Part shown: piece after piece, positions 60,501-63,885 of the stretch
Layout: every line of letters starts with the position of its first letter
Numbering within the stretch: position 1 is the stretch's first letter
From: Zoroaster sp. YZ-2022
Lineage: Eukaryota; Echinodermata; Asteroidea; Forcipulatida; Zoroasteridae
Length of the DNA: 64,000 nt
NCBI GenBank assembly: GCA_029582265.1
Contig: CM055828.1
Span: 35,375,072 to 35,439,071 of the forward strand
Reading direction: 5' to 3'
The notes under the pieces: generated by a model
The model's database searches: none
The model's input: the letters and a program-made list of their open reading frames with translations, nothing else
Told to the model about the DNA's origin: nothing
Made by a program: the position numbers and the translations under genes

Positions 60501-63500
60501 ACATCAGCTAATCCGTTATTTATTTTCATATTTTACTGTGACTTCCTTCGTAGATGGTAACAATATACCAGGCTCACCATCATTCTTGCTTCCTGTATCT
60601 GGGTAGTATATTAGTCCATGAATACGGAGCGGACCCAGGCTGCATATCGGGCATCATTGATATGTTACAGGTCAGTCATTTATAACAAATAACAATCAAA
60701 GTATGTTTTCACATTTTATAGCACTTGAGCAACATATGTGCAGACAGTACAACTTCTATCATCTGTTTTTGTACACCATAATTTTTTTATTCTGTTGGAA
60801 TATTTGTGTAGTATGTTACATTAGCATTATGAGTTGTGTATATACAAAAAAAATCATATAAAATGATTTGCACCATATCTTGTACATTGGCGGATCCAGC
60901 GGGGGGGCTAAGGGGGCTGTAGCCCCCTCCTAAAATCGTAAAAAAAAAATATTAAAAAAAATAAAAAAACATGGGGAGGGGAGGGGAGGGGAGGAGGGGA
61001 GGAGGAGGGAGGAGGGGAGGGAGGGAGGGGAGGGAGGGAGGGGAGGGAGGAGGTTGTGGGGAGGAGGAGGGTTGTGGGGAGGGAGGGTTGTGGGGAGGGT
61101 TGTGGGGAGGGTTGTGGGGAGGGTTGTGGGGAGGGGTTGTGGGGAGGGTTGTGGGGAGGGTTGTGGGGAGGGTTGTGGGGAGGGTTGTGGGAGGGTTGTG
61201 GGGAGGGGGTTGTGGGGAGGGGGTTGTGGGGAGGGGGTTGTGGGGAGGGGGTTGTGGGGAGGGGGTTGTGGGGAGGGGGTTGTGGGGAGGGGGTTGTGGG
61301 GAGGGGGTTGTGGGGAGGGGGTAGTGCTTTTTTTAAAACATTTGTTGGAACACTTTAATCTCCTACAAAAACCCCCAACTCAATGTTGGAGGCCTGCGCT
61401 TTGACTCTGCAAAACGTCCTCAACATCGTATGGGTGCGTGAGGGTTAGTGTTTAAACTAACTGTGACCAAGATTGTAGAAGTTTAGGAATTTGGTATGGT
61501 CTTCTTGCTAAAATTATTGTAGTCTTGACATTTTTTATATTATTTATTTTTGTTTTTGAGACTTGAGTTTTTATTTGAGAGTCCATGTTGTTTTGTAATA
61601 ATGCTAATTTCATCAAACTATAAATGCTAATGCAAATATCCAGTTAGATGTATCACTGCAGTGAGGGACTTCAGTGTCAGTACCAATATTTGTGATATTT
61701 TATGTAATCACACTAAAATCTTCTTACTTGTTTCCCATCAGGCATTTATAGTTCCAACATTTCAAATCCTTCAACAGCCTCAAGGCTTAAGGAACCACCC
61801 AGATGTAGTTGATGATTTCTTTAGACTCTGCTCCAGGTAATATTTTCTTCCATCCTAACCTCCCCAATCCCAACTGAAATTTATAAATTGGATGCACTTC
61901 ATAGAGTAATCCATCTACTACTCTATGCCACCATAAATGATCTGTATCATATTGCACACTTTTTGTAATGTAATTTTCTTTTCAACCTACTACTTTTCAA
62001 GAAATATATCATAAAAAATTTCATCACAAAGGTGCTCACGTTTTTAATAAAACAACAACAAAAATGTTTTTTTTTTAAATATTTCAAACTGTTGATTCCT
62101 TTCATATGATCTCTCTTTACCTGTTAAAGATGTATCGCCCGTTTTTTACCACCAATTTCCAAAATTTGTTTTCTTTGGAACATTGATAATTTCATTTTAG
62201 AAAGGAAAACAAATACTTTGAAATGAGATATCTCACAAAATATTTGTATGAAGCTTGGTTTTACAGTAAAACAGTGCACAAATTATTTTATTACGGGACG
62301 CACCATGTAAATTCATTTTGGCAAGGTGTTAGCCAGGATTTAGAAATAGGGTGTCCAAATTTGCTGGAAATTTCAAAACGGGGTGTCCAAATTGTTCACT
62401 TACAATACTTTTACATGTAAATGACAGAAGAAATAAGGTGTCCAAATTGTTCACTTACAATACTTTTACATGTAAATGACAGAAGAAATAAGGTGTCCAA
62501 AATTGAAATTGGGTGTTGAAAAGACACCCAGACACCTTTCTGGCTAACACTATGCATTTTGGTACATATTTACTGTAAAACCATGCTTCTCACTGCTATT
62601 TTGAAAAATATATCATTTTAAAGCATTTGTTTTCCCCTCTGTAAGTAAAATAGTGATGTTCAGATGAATAAAAAGGAGGAAAATTCCTGTAGAAATAGGC
62701 AAAAACATTGTAGGTCATAGATCAGTGTTTAGACTGATCTCTACCCATTGGTTGAGAGTGTTTATTCAGGAATTGGGGAAATCAGGAATTAATAAATGTT
62801 TACTTTCTTTGGATTTAACCAGTTCGCGTCGGGAATAAAAAAGTTTTCTGGGCCCCTGTGCGGGTTTCTTTTTCCCACACAAACACGTTAATGGAAGCTT
62901 CCACAGCACGTAGCCACGTCTACCGAGCATGTCACTGTACGCTCGGCTCATTGCCACGTCAACTGAGCATGCATACAAATATTCCGGAGTTTCCTATGGC
63001 GTGTTTAGACGCTCTCTGATCCGTGGTGCAAAAAAAAATTGCATGTATACACGACCTCCGACGCGAACTGGTTAAAAAATATATATATACTACTCAAAAC
63101 AATTTAGGGAACAAAACAATTTAGGGAACACCGGATTTACTGCAAGAGGTGGTCACACCCGTTATTTAAATGTTCCATGAACCTGGATTTTCATTTGCAA
63201 CCCCCTCTCTCTTTCAGTAGTCATGTCATGAAATGTGTAATCACTACATGCATCCTTTATCATCTGTTTCATTGTGCAGTTGTTTCTCATCAATTATGTG
63301 AAACGTGTTTATCTGAAATAAATGATCTTGCTTTAACTGAGATTATTCCGGTGTTCCCTAAATTGTTTTGAGTACTAGTATATATTATGGGGGGACCCTG
63401 ACTTCCAGTTACAATCAGTTGGATATTCATGATTGATTGGGTGATGTTGGTTACAGGTTACTACAAAGATGTCCCGTAGCCTTCTTACAATCATCATCAG

Positions 63501-63613
63501 TTGAAGCCATCGTAGAGTGCGCATTAGCAGCGTTATCGTTAGACCACAGGGAAGCTAATGCATCTGTATGCAAATTCTTTCATGAGCTCACACAATGTGT
63601 CATATCAAAATGG
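33444..63613 (+). CDS. TNPO3: Transportin-3 (importin-beta family), 18 exons, 3' end off the window
   Basis: Nuclear import receptor. In animals transportin-3 carries phosphorylated SR-rich splicing factors and related cargo through the nuclear pore and releases them on binding Ran-GTP. Eighteen exons join in frame, all GT-AG, to 814 codons. The human protein is ~923 residues, so ~110 C-terminal residues lie beyond 64000. The product is HEAT-repeat in character with no signal peptide or membrane segment. The N-terminus ([27 protein letters not shown]) is the Ran-binding end. [15 protein letters not shown] and [14 protein letters not shown] are strongly conserved blocks. Residues ~661-675 ([15 protein letters not shown]) carry the regularly spaced arginines of the helix that contacts RS domains in the human protein. 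No internal stop or frameshift was found. Introns range from ~207 bp (intron 7) to ~3.3 kb (introns 1, 3 and 8) and are filled with repeats. Orthology rests on remembered family sequence, but collinearity over the whole length leaves little doubt. Confidence 0.97.
33561..36841 (+). other. TNPO3 intron 1
   Basis: 3.28 kb, AT-rich. I see no named element. Near 36645-36785 two ~76-bp copies of TACTTTTTCATGA.TA.GAGTA...GAAAAATGTAC lie in tandem, rich in GAGTAC palindromes. A donor GTAAGT and the acceptor TTGATTTACAG close it. Confidence 0.85.
36842..36931 (+). CDS. TNPO3: TNPO3 exon 2
   Basis: 30 codons, [13 protein letters not shown] to TMRSK. Phase 0 on both sides. Acceptor TTTACAG, donor GTATGT. 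Contains the conserved CYFAAQTM. Confidence 0.96.
36964..37263 (+). repeat. CCCTAACC-ended repeat with GCTGAACGCAACA core, intron 2
   Basis: Starts TTAACCCTAACCATGCTGA and carries GGATCTTGTTG motifs that recur at 52660-52870. An inner piece (36990-37165: CACGGCACCCACAGCAATTG ... ) looks like a separate insert with GCCTCGAAAT / ATTTCGAGGC-like ends. Confidence 0.5.
37264..37353 (+). mobile_element. 82-bp TTAA-flanked mini-element with telomere-like ends
   Basis: The body at 37268-37349 is bounded by TTAA. The ends CCCTAACTCCCT (left) and AGGGAGTTAGGG (right) are perfect 12-bp inverted repeats that resemble the metazoan telomere repeat. The interior contains ATCCTTCAAAATCCTCCAAC, shared with longer family members at 44605 and 58313. 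Confidence 0.8.
37682..37869 (+). CDS. TNPO3: TNPO3 exon 3
   Basis: 188 bp, [20 protein letters not shown] to NFLIQ plus two bases of the next codon. Acceptor TTATCTCCAG, donor GTAGGT. Matches the YELP.DSH.SLRDSLL block and LALQM of the family. Confidence 0.96.
38285..38580 (+). repeat. Minisatellite, ~43-bp unit, intron 3
   Basis: Six to seven imperfect units of TTGGTTGATTTTGGAGGAGT followed by TTGGCAGGTTAGAAAATTT. It starts just after a TTAACCCTAACC element end at 38257. Overlapping ORFs on both strands here are repeat artefacts. Confidence 0.9.
38636..39352 (+). repeat. CCCTAACC-ended repeat containing a 50-bp tandem array
   Basis: Opens GCCCTAACCCTGTCAGACGC and closes near GGGGGTTAGGGTTTT, consistent with inverted telomere-like ends. 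Between 39141 and 39300 a 50-bp unit (CGGTTGATTTTGAAGGATTT then AGGCAGTGGGCACCA...) is repeated just over three times. Confidence 0.6.
39561..40546 (+). mobile_element. PIF/Harbinger-like element, copy 2, expanded by an internal minisatellite
   Basis: The body at 39564-40543 is flanked by TTA (39561-39563, 40544-40546). The ends GGCCAAAAAAAGTCTCCGG and the complement of GGCCAACAACAAAAAGTCTC match the copies at 2.66 and 5.56 kb. The shared internal text (CAAAATCGGTGCGGTGACGC, TTTAAAACACAGC, GCAATTTTG) is collinear. The single GGGTCTGAGG-type segment of the other copies has become a ~620-bp array here. Confidence 0.82.
39886..40510 (+). repeat. 20-bp minisatellite GATGCGTGCGGGTCTGAGGT
   Basis: About 31 units. 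The GAC/GAT difference at unit position 3 is clustered. Four consecutive units at 40328-40400 are 18 bp (GACGTGCGG..., lacking GC). Each unit carries two CpGs. The 224-aa minus-strand ORF ([12 protein letters not shown] repeats) is produced by the array and is not a gene. Confidence 0.95.
40685..40984 (-). mobile_element. TGAC-rich TTAA element, copy R1, just upstream of exon 4
   Basis: Runs from ACAAGGGTCAAAATCAGTC to the complement of CAACCTACTATAGCTGAAC, closing at TTAA (40981-40984). Shares TTGTTGAGGGTGGTCAAAAT and CACATTTGGGTCAACAGTC with R2-R5. It contains more than a dozen TGACC/GGTCA-like half-sites. It ends 62 bp before exon 4. Confidence 0.75.
41047..41203 (+). CDS. TNPO3: TNPO3 exon 4
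   Basis: 157 bp completing the split Arg codon (AG+G), [20 protein letters not shown] to VVRIM. The acceptor is CCCTTGTGAAG, a modest polypyrimidine tract. Donor GTAAGT. Strong match at [21 protein letters not shown]. Confidence 0.95.
41246..41555 (-). mobile_element. TGAC-rich TTAA element, copy R2, just downstream of exon 4
   Basis: Same orientation as R1. Begins CCTGTGACTGCAAGGGTC and ends TATAGTAGAAGGG at TTAA (41552-41555). It starts ~42 bp after the exon 4 donor, so R1 and R2 form direct repeats around exon 4. Confidence 0.78.
41720..42055 (+). repeat. CCCTAACCCC-ended repeat with a 114-bp tandem duplication
   Basis: Starts TTTTAACCCTAACCCCC. A ~114-bp unit (CAAAATCCAACACCATGCAG ... 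GTCTGGGCTATACAGTACTG) is present twice at 41764-41992, with a partial third start at 41993. Confidence 0.75.
42731..43173. repeat. 443-bp fold-back element, intron 4
   Basis: Nearly the whole element is an inverted repeat. Left ACATAAAACACAATAAAGGG and GTCACGTTAGCAGTTTTTC recur inverted at the right end. The arms pair for ~200 bp and meet at a central GGACGGAAAAAG/CTTTTCCGTCC hairpin near 42945-42977. No ORF. Confidence 0.9.
43174..44148 (+). other. Rest of TNPO3 intron 4
   Basis: Minus-strand ORFs at 43496-43808 may belong to a decayed repeat, but I recognise no family. A T-rich run lies at 43819-43832. Confidence 0.4.
44149..44292 (+). CDS. TNPO3: TNPO3 exon 5
   Basis: 48 codons, [20 protein letters not shown] to NLLFDVL. 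Phase 0 both sides. Acceptor GTTACTAG, donor GTGAGT. The family block (VFRCLGSWF in human) is present as IFKCLASWF. Confidence 0.95.
44605..45274 (+). mobile_element. TTAA-flanked element with CCCTAAC ends, carrying a 44-bp array
   Basis: The body at 44609-45270 lies between TTAA tetranucleotides. It opens CCCTAACCTTCCCAAATCC and closes GGGAGTTGGGG. Its central 44670-44870 is the reverse complement of the element at 58313-58720 (shared TACATGTACATCCATG, GGGAGGGTCCCTGGCCATGT). Confidence 0.78.
44880..45265 (+). repeat. 44-bp minisatellite, ~9 units, intron 5
   Basis: Unit GTTATGTGTAAGCAAATGGG plus CCTAGGGAGTTAGGAAGGAT plus TCAG. Each unit contains a GTGTAAGCAA donor-like string. The sister element at 58313 has this segment once, so the array is a local amplification of the element's end. 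Confidence 0.93.
45568..45743 (+). CDS. TNPO3: TNPO3 exon 6
   Basis: 176 bp, [20 protein letters not shown] to AAEDVD plus two bases. Acceptor CATCATTCAG, donor GTAAGT. Contains the highly conserved [17 protein letters not shown]. Confidence 0.97.
45867..46550 (+). mobile_element. Kolobok-like TTAA element with THAP remnant
   Basis: The body at 45871-46546 is flanked by TTAA. The ends AGGGGGACTGACATCC and the complement of AGGGGGACTGACATGG form clear inverted repeats. It encodes a THAP-type zinc finger (see 46169-46431). TTAA duplication plus a THAP domain is the Kolobok combination. It abuts the next TTAA element (R3) and shares its right TTAA with it. Confidence 0.8.
46169..46431 (+). pseudogene. 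Frameshifted THAP-domain ORF of the Kolobok-like element
   Basis: [20 protein letters not shown] then HLFPSDP reads from 46169 and has the first two zinc ligands (C..AGC). After a frameshift near 46240-46250 the sequence continues [31 protein letters not shown] (the C-x2-H pair and the conserved Trp), and reaches TAA at 46429-46431. The THAP DNA-binding finger is otherwise complete. No catalytic domain follows, so this is a non-autonomous, broken copy. Confidence 0.82.
46718..48027 (+). mobile_element. hAT-like element (CAGGGATGAGATTCT ends) nested in R3
   Basis: The body at 46724-48021 (1298 bp) has perfect 15-bp inverted ends CAGGGATGAGATTCT / AGAATCTCATCCCTG and is flanked by AAAACA (46718-46723, 48022-48027). 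Comparison with unsplit R copies (GTCAAAAACAGTCGACTC) gives the empty site. Directly inside the left end are about eight repeats of CCGACTTT-type octamers (46738-46865), reminiscent of subterminal transposase-binding repeats. A 229-aa ORF occupies the middle. Confidence 0.85.
47031..47720 (+). CDS. ORF with BED-finger-like segment in the nested element
   Basis: An open frame of 229 codons, unusually long for this AT-rich region, lies centrally in the hAT-like element. Residues ~155-205 ([20 protein letters not shown] then [16 protein letters not shown]) resemble the BED/zinc-finger N-terminus of hAT transposases: aromatic pair, G..LS..IRK and a C-x2-C pair. The following His pair is not clearly kept ([11 protein letters not shown] has a single H). 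No catalytic core follows. The N-terminal half (many Cys, e.g. [14 protein letters not shown]) is unlike anything I can name. The start codon is uncertain. It could be a transposase fragment or a decaying ORF. Confidence 0.45.
   Translation: MGDKIKQCIPLAPGALFIKCIRVRSMMLLSVLFCWVFRFQHDRARTLRRAATHMQWTVCNGQARTMTICRLEADINWYPCSKTCVGYQAISTIGPFMQTWPMYICCGMCMPAYGNLCVLPAAEKFLDSLIVCTTCMSCRKDIVSWDTGGPTKEIDKGIKKPWRWEWVESKSGGFFLSEFIRKLKKTGKALCLWCDAEINYAAKVTMMMASKKARKAHSRAMKSRRGDVN
48165..48410. repeat. Fold-back element with alternating purine-pyrimidine centre
   Basis: The ends AGACCTTATGCATATG and its complement, with ~85-bp arms (also GAGGCTAGAGAAGGTCAC / GTGACCTTCTCTAGCCTC). The 48243-48337 centre is made of GTGCGTGCGTATACGCA-type alternating purine/pyrimidine repeats with Z-DNA potential. 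It lies in intron 6, directly after R3. Confidence 0.85.
48675..48750 (+). CDS. TNPO3: TNPO3 exon 7
   Basis: 76 bp, completes a split Lys codon, [20 protein letters not shown] to ETPGQ. Acceptor TCCTCTGCAG, donor GTAAGG. Equivalent to the YCRIFTEL.E.FLE block. Confidence 0.96.
48958..49167 (+). CDS. TNPO3: TNPO3 exon 8
   Basis: 70 codons, [20 protein letters not shown] to HCQMDTDH. Phase 0. Acceptor TTTTTCAG after only a 207-bp intron, donor GTGAGT. Conserved QYEV.EI.FNF.YRL.E.LYK. Confidence 0.97.
49186..49430 (+). repeat. GTAAAACTTGTAGC-type repeat, fold-back copy, intron 8
   Basis: The most complete copy of the family at 14555 and 33031. The head GATTTGTAGTTTTGCATGG and the tail (complement CTATAAAGTAAGGACTG, GTGACACCATGTGAAAATTC) form a partial inverted repeat around GATCAGTATGCTCTGATC. 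Starts 18 bp after exon 8. Confidence 0.65.
49484..50475. mobile_element. ~990-bp element with perfect 40-bp inverted ends, intron 8
   Basis: The left end AATTGTGACCCGCTCTATCG continuing TAATGAGGAATGTCCCCCAA recurs inverted at 50436-50475 without mismatch. It is inserted into a host repeat whose two halves (CTGAAACTTTCACAGGTT and GTTTAATTGATATCTTGATT) flank it and are contiguous at 42174-42215 and 38150-38200. The target duplication is unclear (possibly GTT). A 114-aa ORF inside has no recognisable domain. Confidence 0.82.
50652..50858. mobile_element. TTAA-flanked inverted-repeat element, copy C
   Basis: The body at 50656-50854 starts AGGGGCAGTATCGTCACGAT and ends with the complement of AGGGACAGTATCGTTATAAA, with TTAA on both sides. 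The middle GACTGAAAATTACTGGCTC and TTATGCAGCAGCAAC match copy A closely. Confidence 0.87.
50941..52302 (+). repeat. 54-bp minisatellite, ~25 units, with splice-site-like motifs (intron 8)
   Basis: Unit CTAATTCTCTATTTATACTA, then CAGGTCCTTTAGTTTGGTAA, then GCAGTTCACAACAG. Each sense-strand copy contains TTTATACTACAG (acceptor-like), 13 nt (GTCCTTTAGTTTG), then GTAAGC (donor-like). Units are nearly identical. Variants are CGCAAC or CCCAAC for CACAAC and one 53-bp unit near 51410. The 18-codon period ([16 protein letters not shown]...) is open on the plus strand but is an array artefact. The upstream flank (50889-50940) and the downstream flank match a single-copy relative at 60435-60530. Confidence 0.95.
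52339..52446 (+). CDS. TNPO3: TNPO3 exon 9
   Basis: 36 codons, [20 protein letters not shown] to TTCFSQ. Phase 0. Acceptor TTGCTTTCAG lies 37 bp after the minisatellite. Donor GTAGGC. Matches DDFG.FR.RVS.L.KD.IFLIGS. Confidence 0.97.
52655..52876 (+). repeat. Dispersed repeat with GTTAACCATGCTCAATGCAA start, intron 9
   Basis: Related to 36964-37263 (ATGGATCTTGTTGCA, GAGAACAAAAGAACC). It includes three TGTTGCATTT direct repeats at 52796-52822 and closes GGGGTTAGGGTTTTAA. Confidence 0.6.
53386..53742. repeat. Truncated AGTGTTAGCCAG repeat followed by a CAGGGCCCAATT inverted-repeat element
   Basis: CATAGTGTTAGCCAG at 53390 equals the end of the hAT element at 62322-62554, without its partner end. 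From 53563 to 53742, CCTGGGGCCAACTTCATAGA and the complement of CCAGGGCCCAATTCCATAGA bound a 180-bp element with inner TTTGCTTAGC repeats. Confidence 0.65.
53795..53892 (+). CDS. TNPO3: TNPO3 exon 10
   Basis: 98 bp, [20 protein letters not shown] to KNVL plus two bases. Acceptor TGAATACAG, donor GTAAGT. The WEVTEA.LF.M..+AK block is recognisable. Confidence 0.95.
54394..54533 (+). CDS. TNPO3: TNPO3 exon 11
   Basis: 140 bp, completes Pro, [20 protein letters not shown] to ENHPQTL plus one base. Acceptor TGTTCCAG, donor GTAAGT. Conserved LP...H.AV.YTSI...GE.SE. Confidence 0.95.
55141..56347. mobile_element. hAT-type element (CAGGGTTGT ends, 8-bp duplication GATATAAT), intron 11
   Basis: The body at 55149-56339 (1191 bp) begins CAGGGTTGTCACC and ends GCTACAACCCTG. 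GATATAAT is present at 55141-55148 and 56340-56347 without mismatch. Both subterminal regions are GC-rich with GCCGG/ACCGGTCGG motifs, especially 56240-56325. The right end lies only 26 bp before exon 12. Confidence 0.93.
55303..55875 (-). CDS. 190-aa ORF carried by the hAT element, function unknown
   Basis: A minus-strand frame inside the hAT element, [20 protein letters not shown] ... [10 protein letters not shown]. It has a hydrophobic/aromatic N-terminus ([20 protein letters not shown]), then a Ser/Thr/Ala-rich low-complexity middle, then [19 protein letters not shown] see no transposase catalytic motif and no zinc finger. Length and position suggest a remnant or first exon of an element-encoded protein. 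It may equally be a chance frame in a GC-richer insert. Confidence 0.35.
   Translation of the reverse strand: MLSKGKLFTFVPPPIHEKFCECFWKCFDQNNYVALAEKYHQLFLFATKAQGAAVIDTAAGSSEKPANSRHSSATTSSCSSTTDPGTDHATESSATVDLGQKLGAAMPDGPGCSSVTTSSKKQKLASKFNSEKWTPGRPYRSFSFSEQTLLSIALEGTPSHHKFLYNTMKISYYYTTNYVKGEPSKSILKS
56374..56565 (+). CDS. TNPO3: TNPO3 exon 12
   Basis: 192 bp, completes Glu, [20 protein letters not shown] to AAIGLIE plus one base. Acceptor CCGCTTACAG immediately follows the hAT element's flank. Donor GTGAGG. Conserved A...I..IC..C..H......GLL.IA...D.F.LS.EAA.GL. Confidence 0.96.
56900..57262 (+). mobile_element. tRNA-derived SINE, sense copy, intron 12
   Basis: The head at ~56905-56998 folds like a class-II tRNA. 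CCATGGT and ACCATGG form the acceptor ends, AGCGGTTTAGC is an A-box-like D arm, and GGTTCGAATCC is the B box, with an extra arm between (GGCTGAGTCGTC). The body CTTGTGTCCTTGAGCAAGAC and CTCCACCCAGGGGTAAATGG is widespread in deuterostome SINEs. It ends in (AAT)n at 57241-57261. Confidence 0.85.
57262..57590 (-). mobile_element. tRNA-derived SINE, inverted copy facing the first
   Basis: The reverse complement aligns with the sense copy from the B box (GGTTCGAATCAC) to the tail (GCACCACTTAGTTGGTGGAT). The two copies are joined tail to tail at the AAT microsatellite, giving an inverted repeat of ~300 bp. The inverted copy ends ~50 bp before exon 13. Confidence 0.87.
57642..57733 (+). CDS. TNPO3: TNPO3 exon 13
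   Basis: 92 bp, completes Gly, [20 protein letters not shown] to TPLSQ. Acceptor TTTTCTTGTAG, donor GTAAGT. Matches GTA.VL.RLPLDKI. Confidence 0.96.
58206..58288 (+). CDS. TNPO3: TNPO3 exon 14
   Basis: 83 bp, [20 protein letters not shown] to AAIF plus two bases. Acceptor CTTTGAACAG, donor GTAAGT. Matches the SSDPT.FLDRLA.IF block. Confidence 0.95.
58313..58720 (-). mobile_element. TTAA element with CCCTAAC ends, intron 14
   Basis: Opens TTAACCCTAACTCCCTAAGC and closes GGAAGGTTAGGGTTAT (right TTAA decayed). It is the reverse-complement relative of 44605-45274. A ~50-bp unit (TAACCTCAATCCTTC...TTTAGCAAAGAGCATG) is repeated three times at 58553-58690. It starts 24 bp after exon 14. Confidence 0.78.
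58794..59400 (+). mobile_element. tRNA-derived SINE split by TGAC element R4
   Basis: The SINE body at 58794-58988 (GTGGGTTCAAATCCTACATG, CTTGTGTCCTTGAGCAAGAA) resumes at 59305-59400 (GTAAAGCGCATTGAGACA, AAAGTGCTG(TA)n). The interruption at 58989-59304 is a copy (R4) of the TGAC-rich element in the same orientation as R3. Confidence 0.72.
59704..59905 (+). CDS. TNPO3: TNPO3 exon 15, including the arginine-rich helix
   Basis: 202 bp, completes Lys, [20 protein letters not shown] to LLTPLVSQ. Holds R661-I-I-E-R665-C-C-R668-C-I-R671. In human transportin-3 the equivalent helix contacts the RS domain of cargo. Acceptor TTGATACACAG. The donor is the atypical GTTGGT. Confidence 0.97.
60241..60430 (+). 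repeat. 19-bp minisatellite CGTTTCGACCCTAGCTTGG, exactly 10 units (intron 15)
   Basis: Ten units with no length variation. Units 2 and 5 begin CATTTCG instead of CGTTTCG. The single-copy relative CGTTTTGAACCTAGCAGG is at 50890, upstream of the 54-bp array, and TTTCGACCCTAGCAGAG is at 17463. Confidence 0.95.
60435..60530 (+). repeat. Single-copy relative of the 54-bp unit, upstream of exon 16
   Basis: ATTTATTCTACAGGTC, TTGGTTGGTAAGCAGTTTAC and CAGCTAATCCGTTATTTATT correspond to the 54-bp unit of intron 8 and to both its flanks. It is followed within ~25 bp by the exon 16 acceptor. Confidence 0.8.
60554..60670 (+). CDS. TNPO3: TNPO3 exon 16
   Basis: 39 codons, [20 protein letters not shown] to IIDMLQ. 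Phase 0. Acceptor CCTTCGTAG, donor GTCAGT. Conserved [17 protein letters not shown]....C..G..DMLQ. Confidence 0.97.
60885..61323 (+). repeat. GGCGGATCC element end expanded into a G-rich minisatellite (intron 16)
   Basis: 60888-60962 (TTGGCGGATCCAGCGGGGGG, GCTGTAGCCCCCTCC, A-runs) matches the right half of the 15280-15526 element in reverse complement. From ~60972 purine-only GGGGAGGGGAGG text leads into an array of 12-14 bp units (AGGGTTGTGGGG, AGGGGGTTGTGGGG) at 61052-61321. The other element end is missing. Three overlapping Gly/Arg/Trp-rich ORFs here are artefacts. The G tracts are on the transcript-sense strand. Confidence 0.88.
61742..61836 (+). CDS. TNPO3: TNPO3 exon 17
   Basis: 95 bp, [20 protein letters not shown] to LCS plus two bases. 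Acceptor TTTCCCATCAG, donor GTAATA. Conserved PTFQ.L....GL.NHPD.VDD.FRL. Confidence 0.96.
62191..62650. repeat. Fold-back element interrupted by a hAT insertion, intron 17
   Basis: The left arm GGAAAACAAATACTTTGAAA ... AGCTTGGTTTTACAGTAAA pairs with the right arm (complement GGAAAACAAATGCTTTAAAA ... AGCATGGTTTTACAGTAAA). The centre is split by the element at 62322-62554. Confidence 0.75.
62314..62562 (+). mobile_element. hAT-type miniature element (GTGTTAGCCAG ends, duplication CATTTTGG)
   Basis: The body at 62322-62554 starts CAAGGTGTTAGCCAG and ends with the complement of CATAGTGTTAGCCAG. CATTTTGG lies directly outside both ends (62314-62321, 62555-62562). Inside, a ~55-bp segment (GTCCAAATTGTTCACTTACA...GAAGAAATAAG) is duplicated in tandem. 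Confidence 0.9.
63090..63376 (+). mobile_element. Tc1/mariner-type miniature element, copy 3, intron 17
   Basis: Same ends and body as copies at 3131 and 27790, again in TATATA context. The left end carries a local duplication of AAAACAATTTAGGGAAC. It ends ~80 bp before exon 18. Confidence 0.88.
63457..63613 (+). CDS. TNPO3: TNPO3 exon 18 (last complete exon in the window)
   Basis: 157 bp, completes Arg, [20 protein letters not shown] to CVISKW. Phase 0. Acceptor GGTTACAG, donor GTGAGT. Corresponds to the R.P...L.S..V......A...LDHR.AN.SV..F block. The remaining C-terminal exon or exons are outside. Confidence 0.95.
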
Positions 63614-63885
63614 GTGAGTCCTCTTTTGAAATCTTTTCTCAATTTTCTTTTCCTGGAGATCTGGGATGGCAGTATTGTTGTGTTACTTGGAGAAAGGAGG
63701 TGTGGTTGCAATTGTTTTGGGAAAGGGTGAAGGGGGGTGAGGATTTTCTTTGTGCAGAATAGACCTTGGATAAATAAGTAACCACTTCCAAGATTCTTTG
63801 GGACATTGAAATCCCAAATTGAAGGGCTGTTATTTCATCAAATGTTTTGCTGTTTAGAAAGAAGAGATATTTGTAATGACTCAAC

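Noticed and set aside
60971..61404. Three overlapping Gly/Arg/Trp/Val-rich ORFs
   Set aside because: Products of the GGGTTGTGGGG array in intron 16, readable in all three frames.
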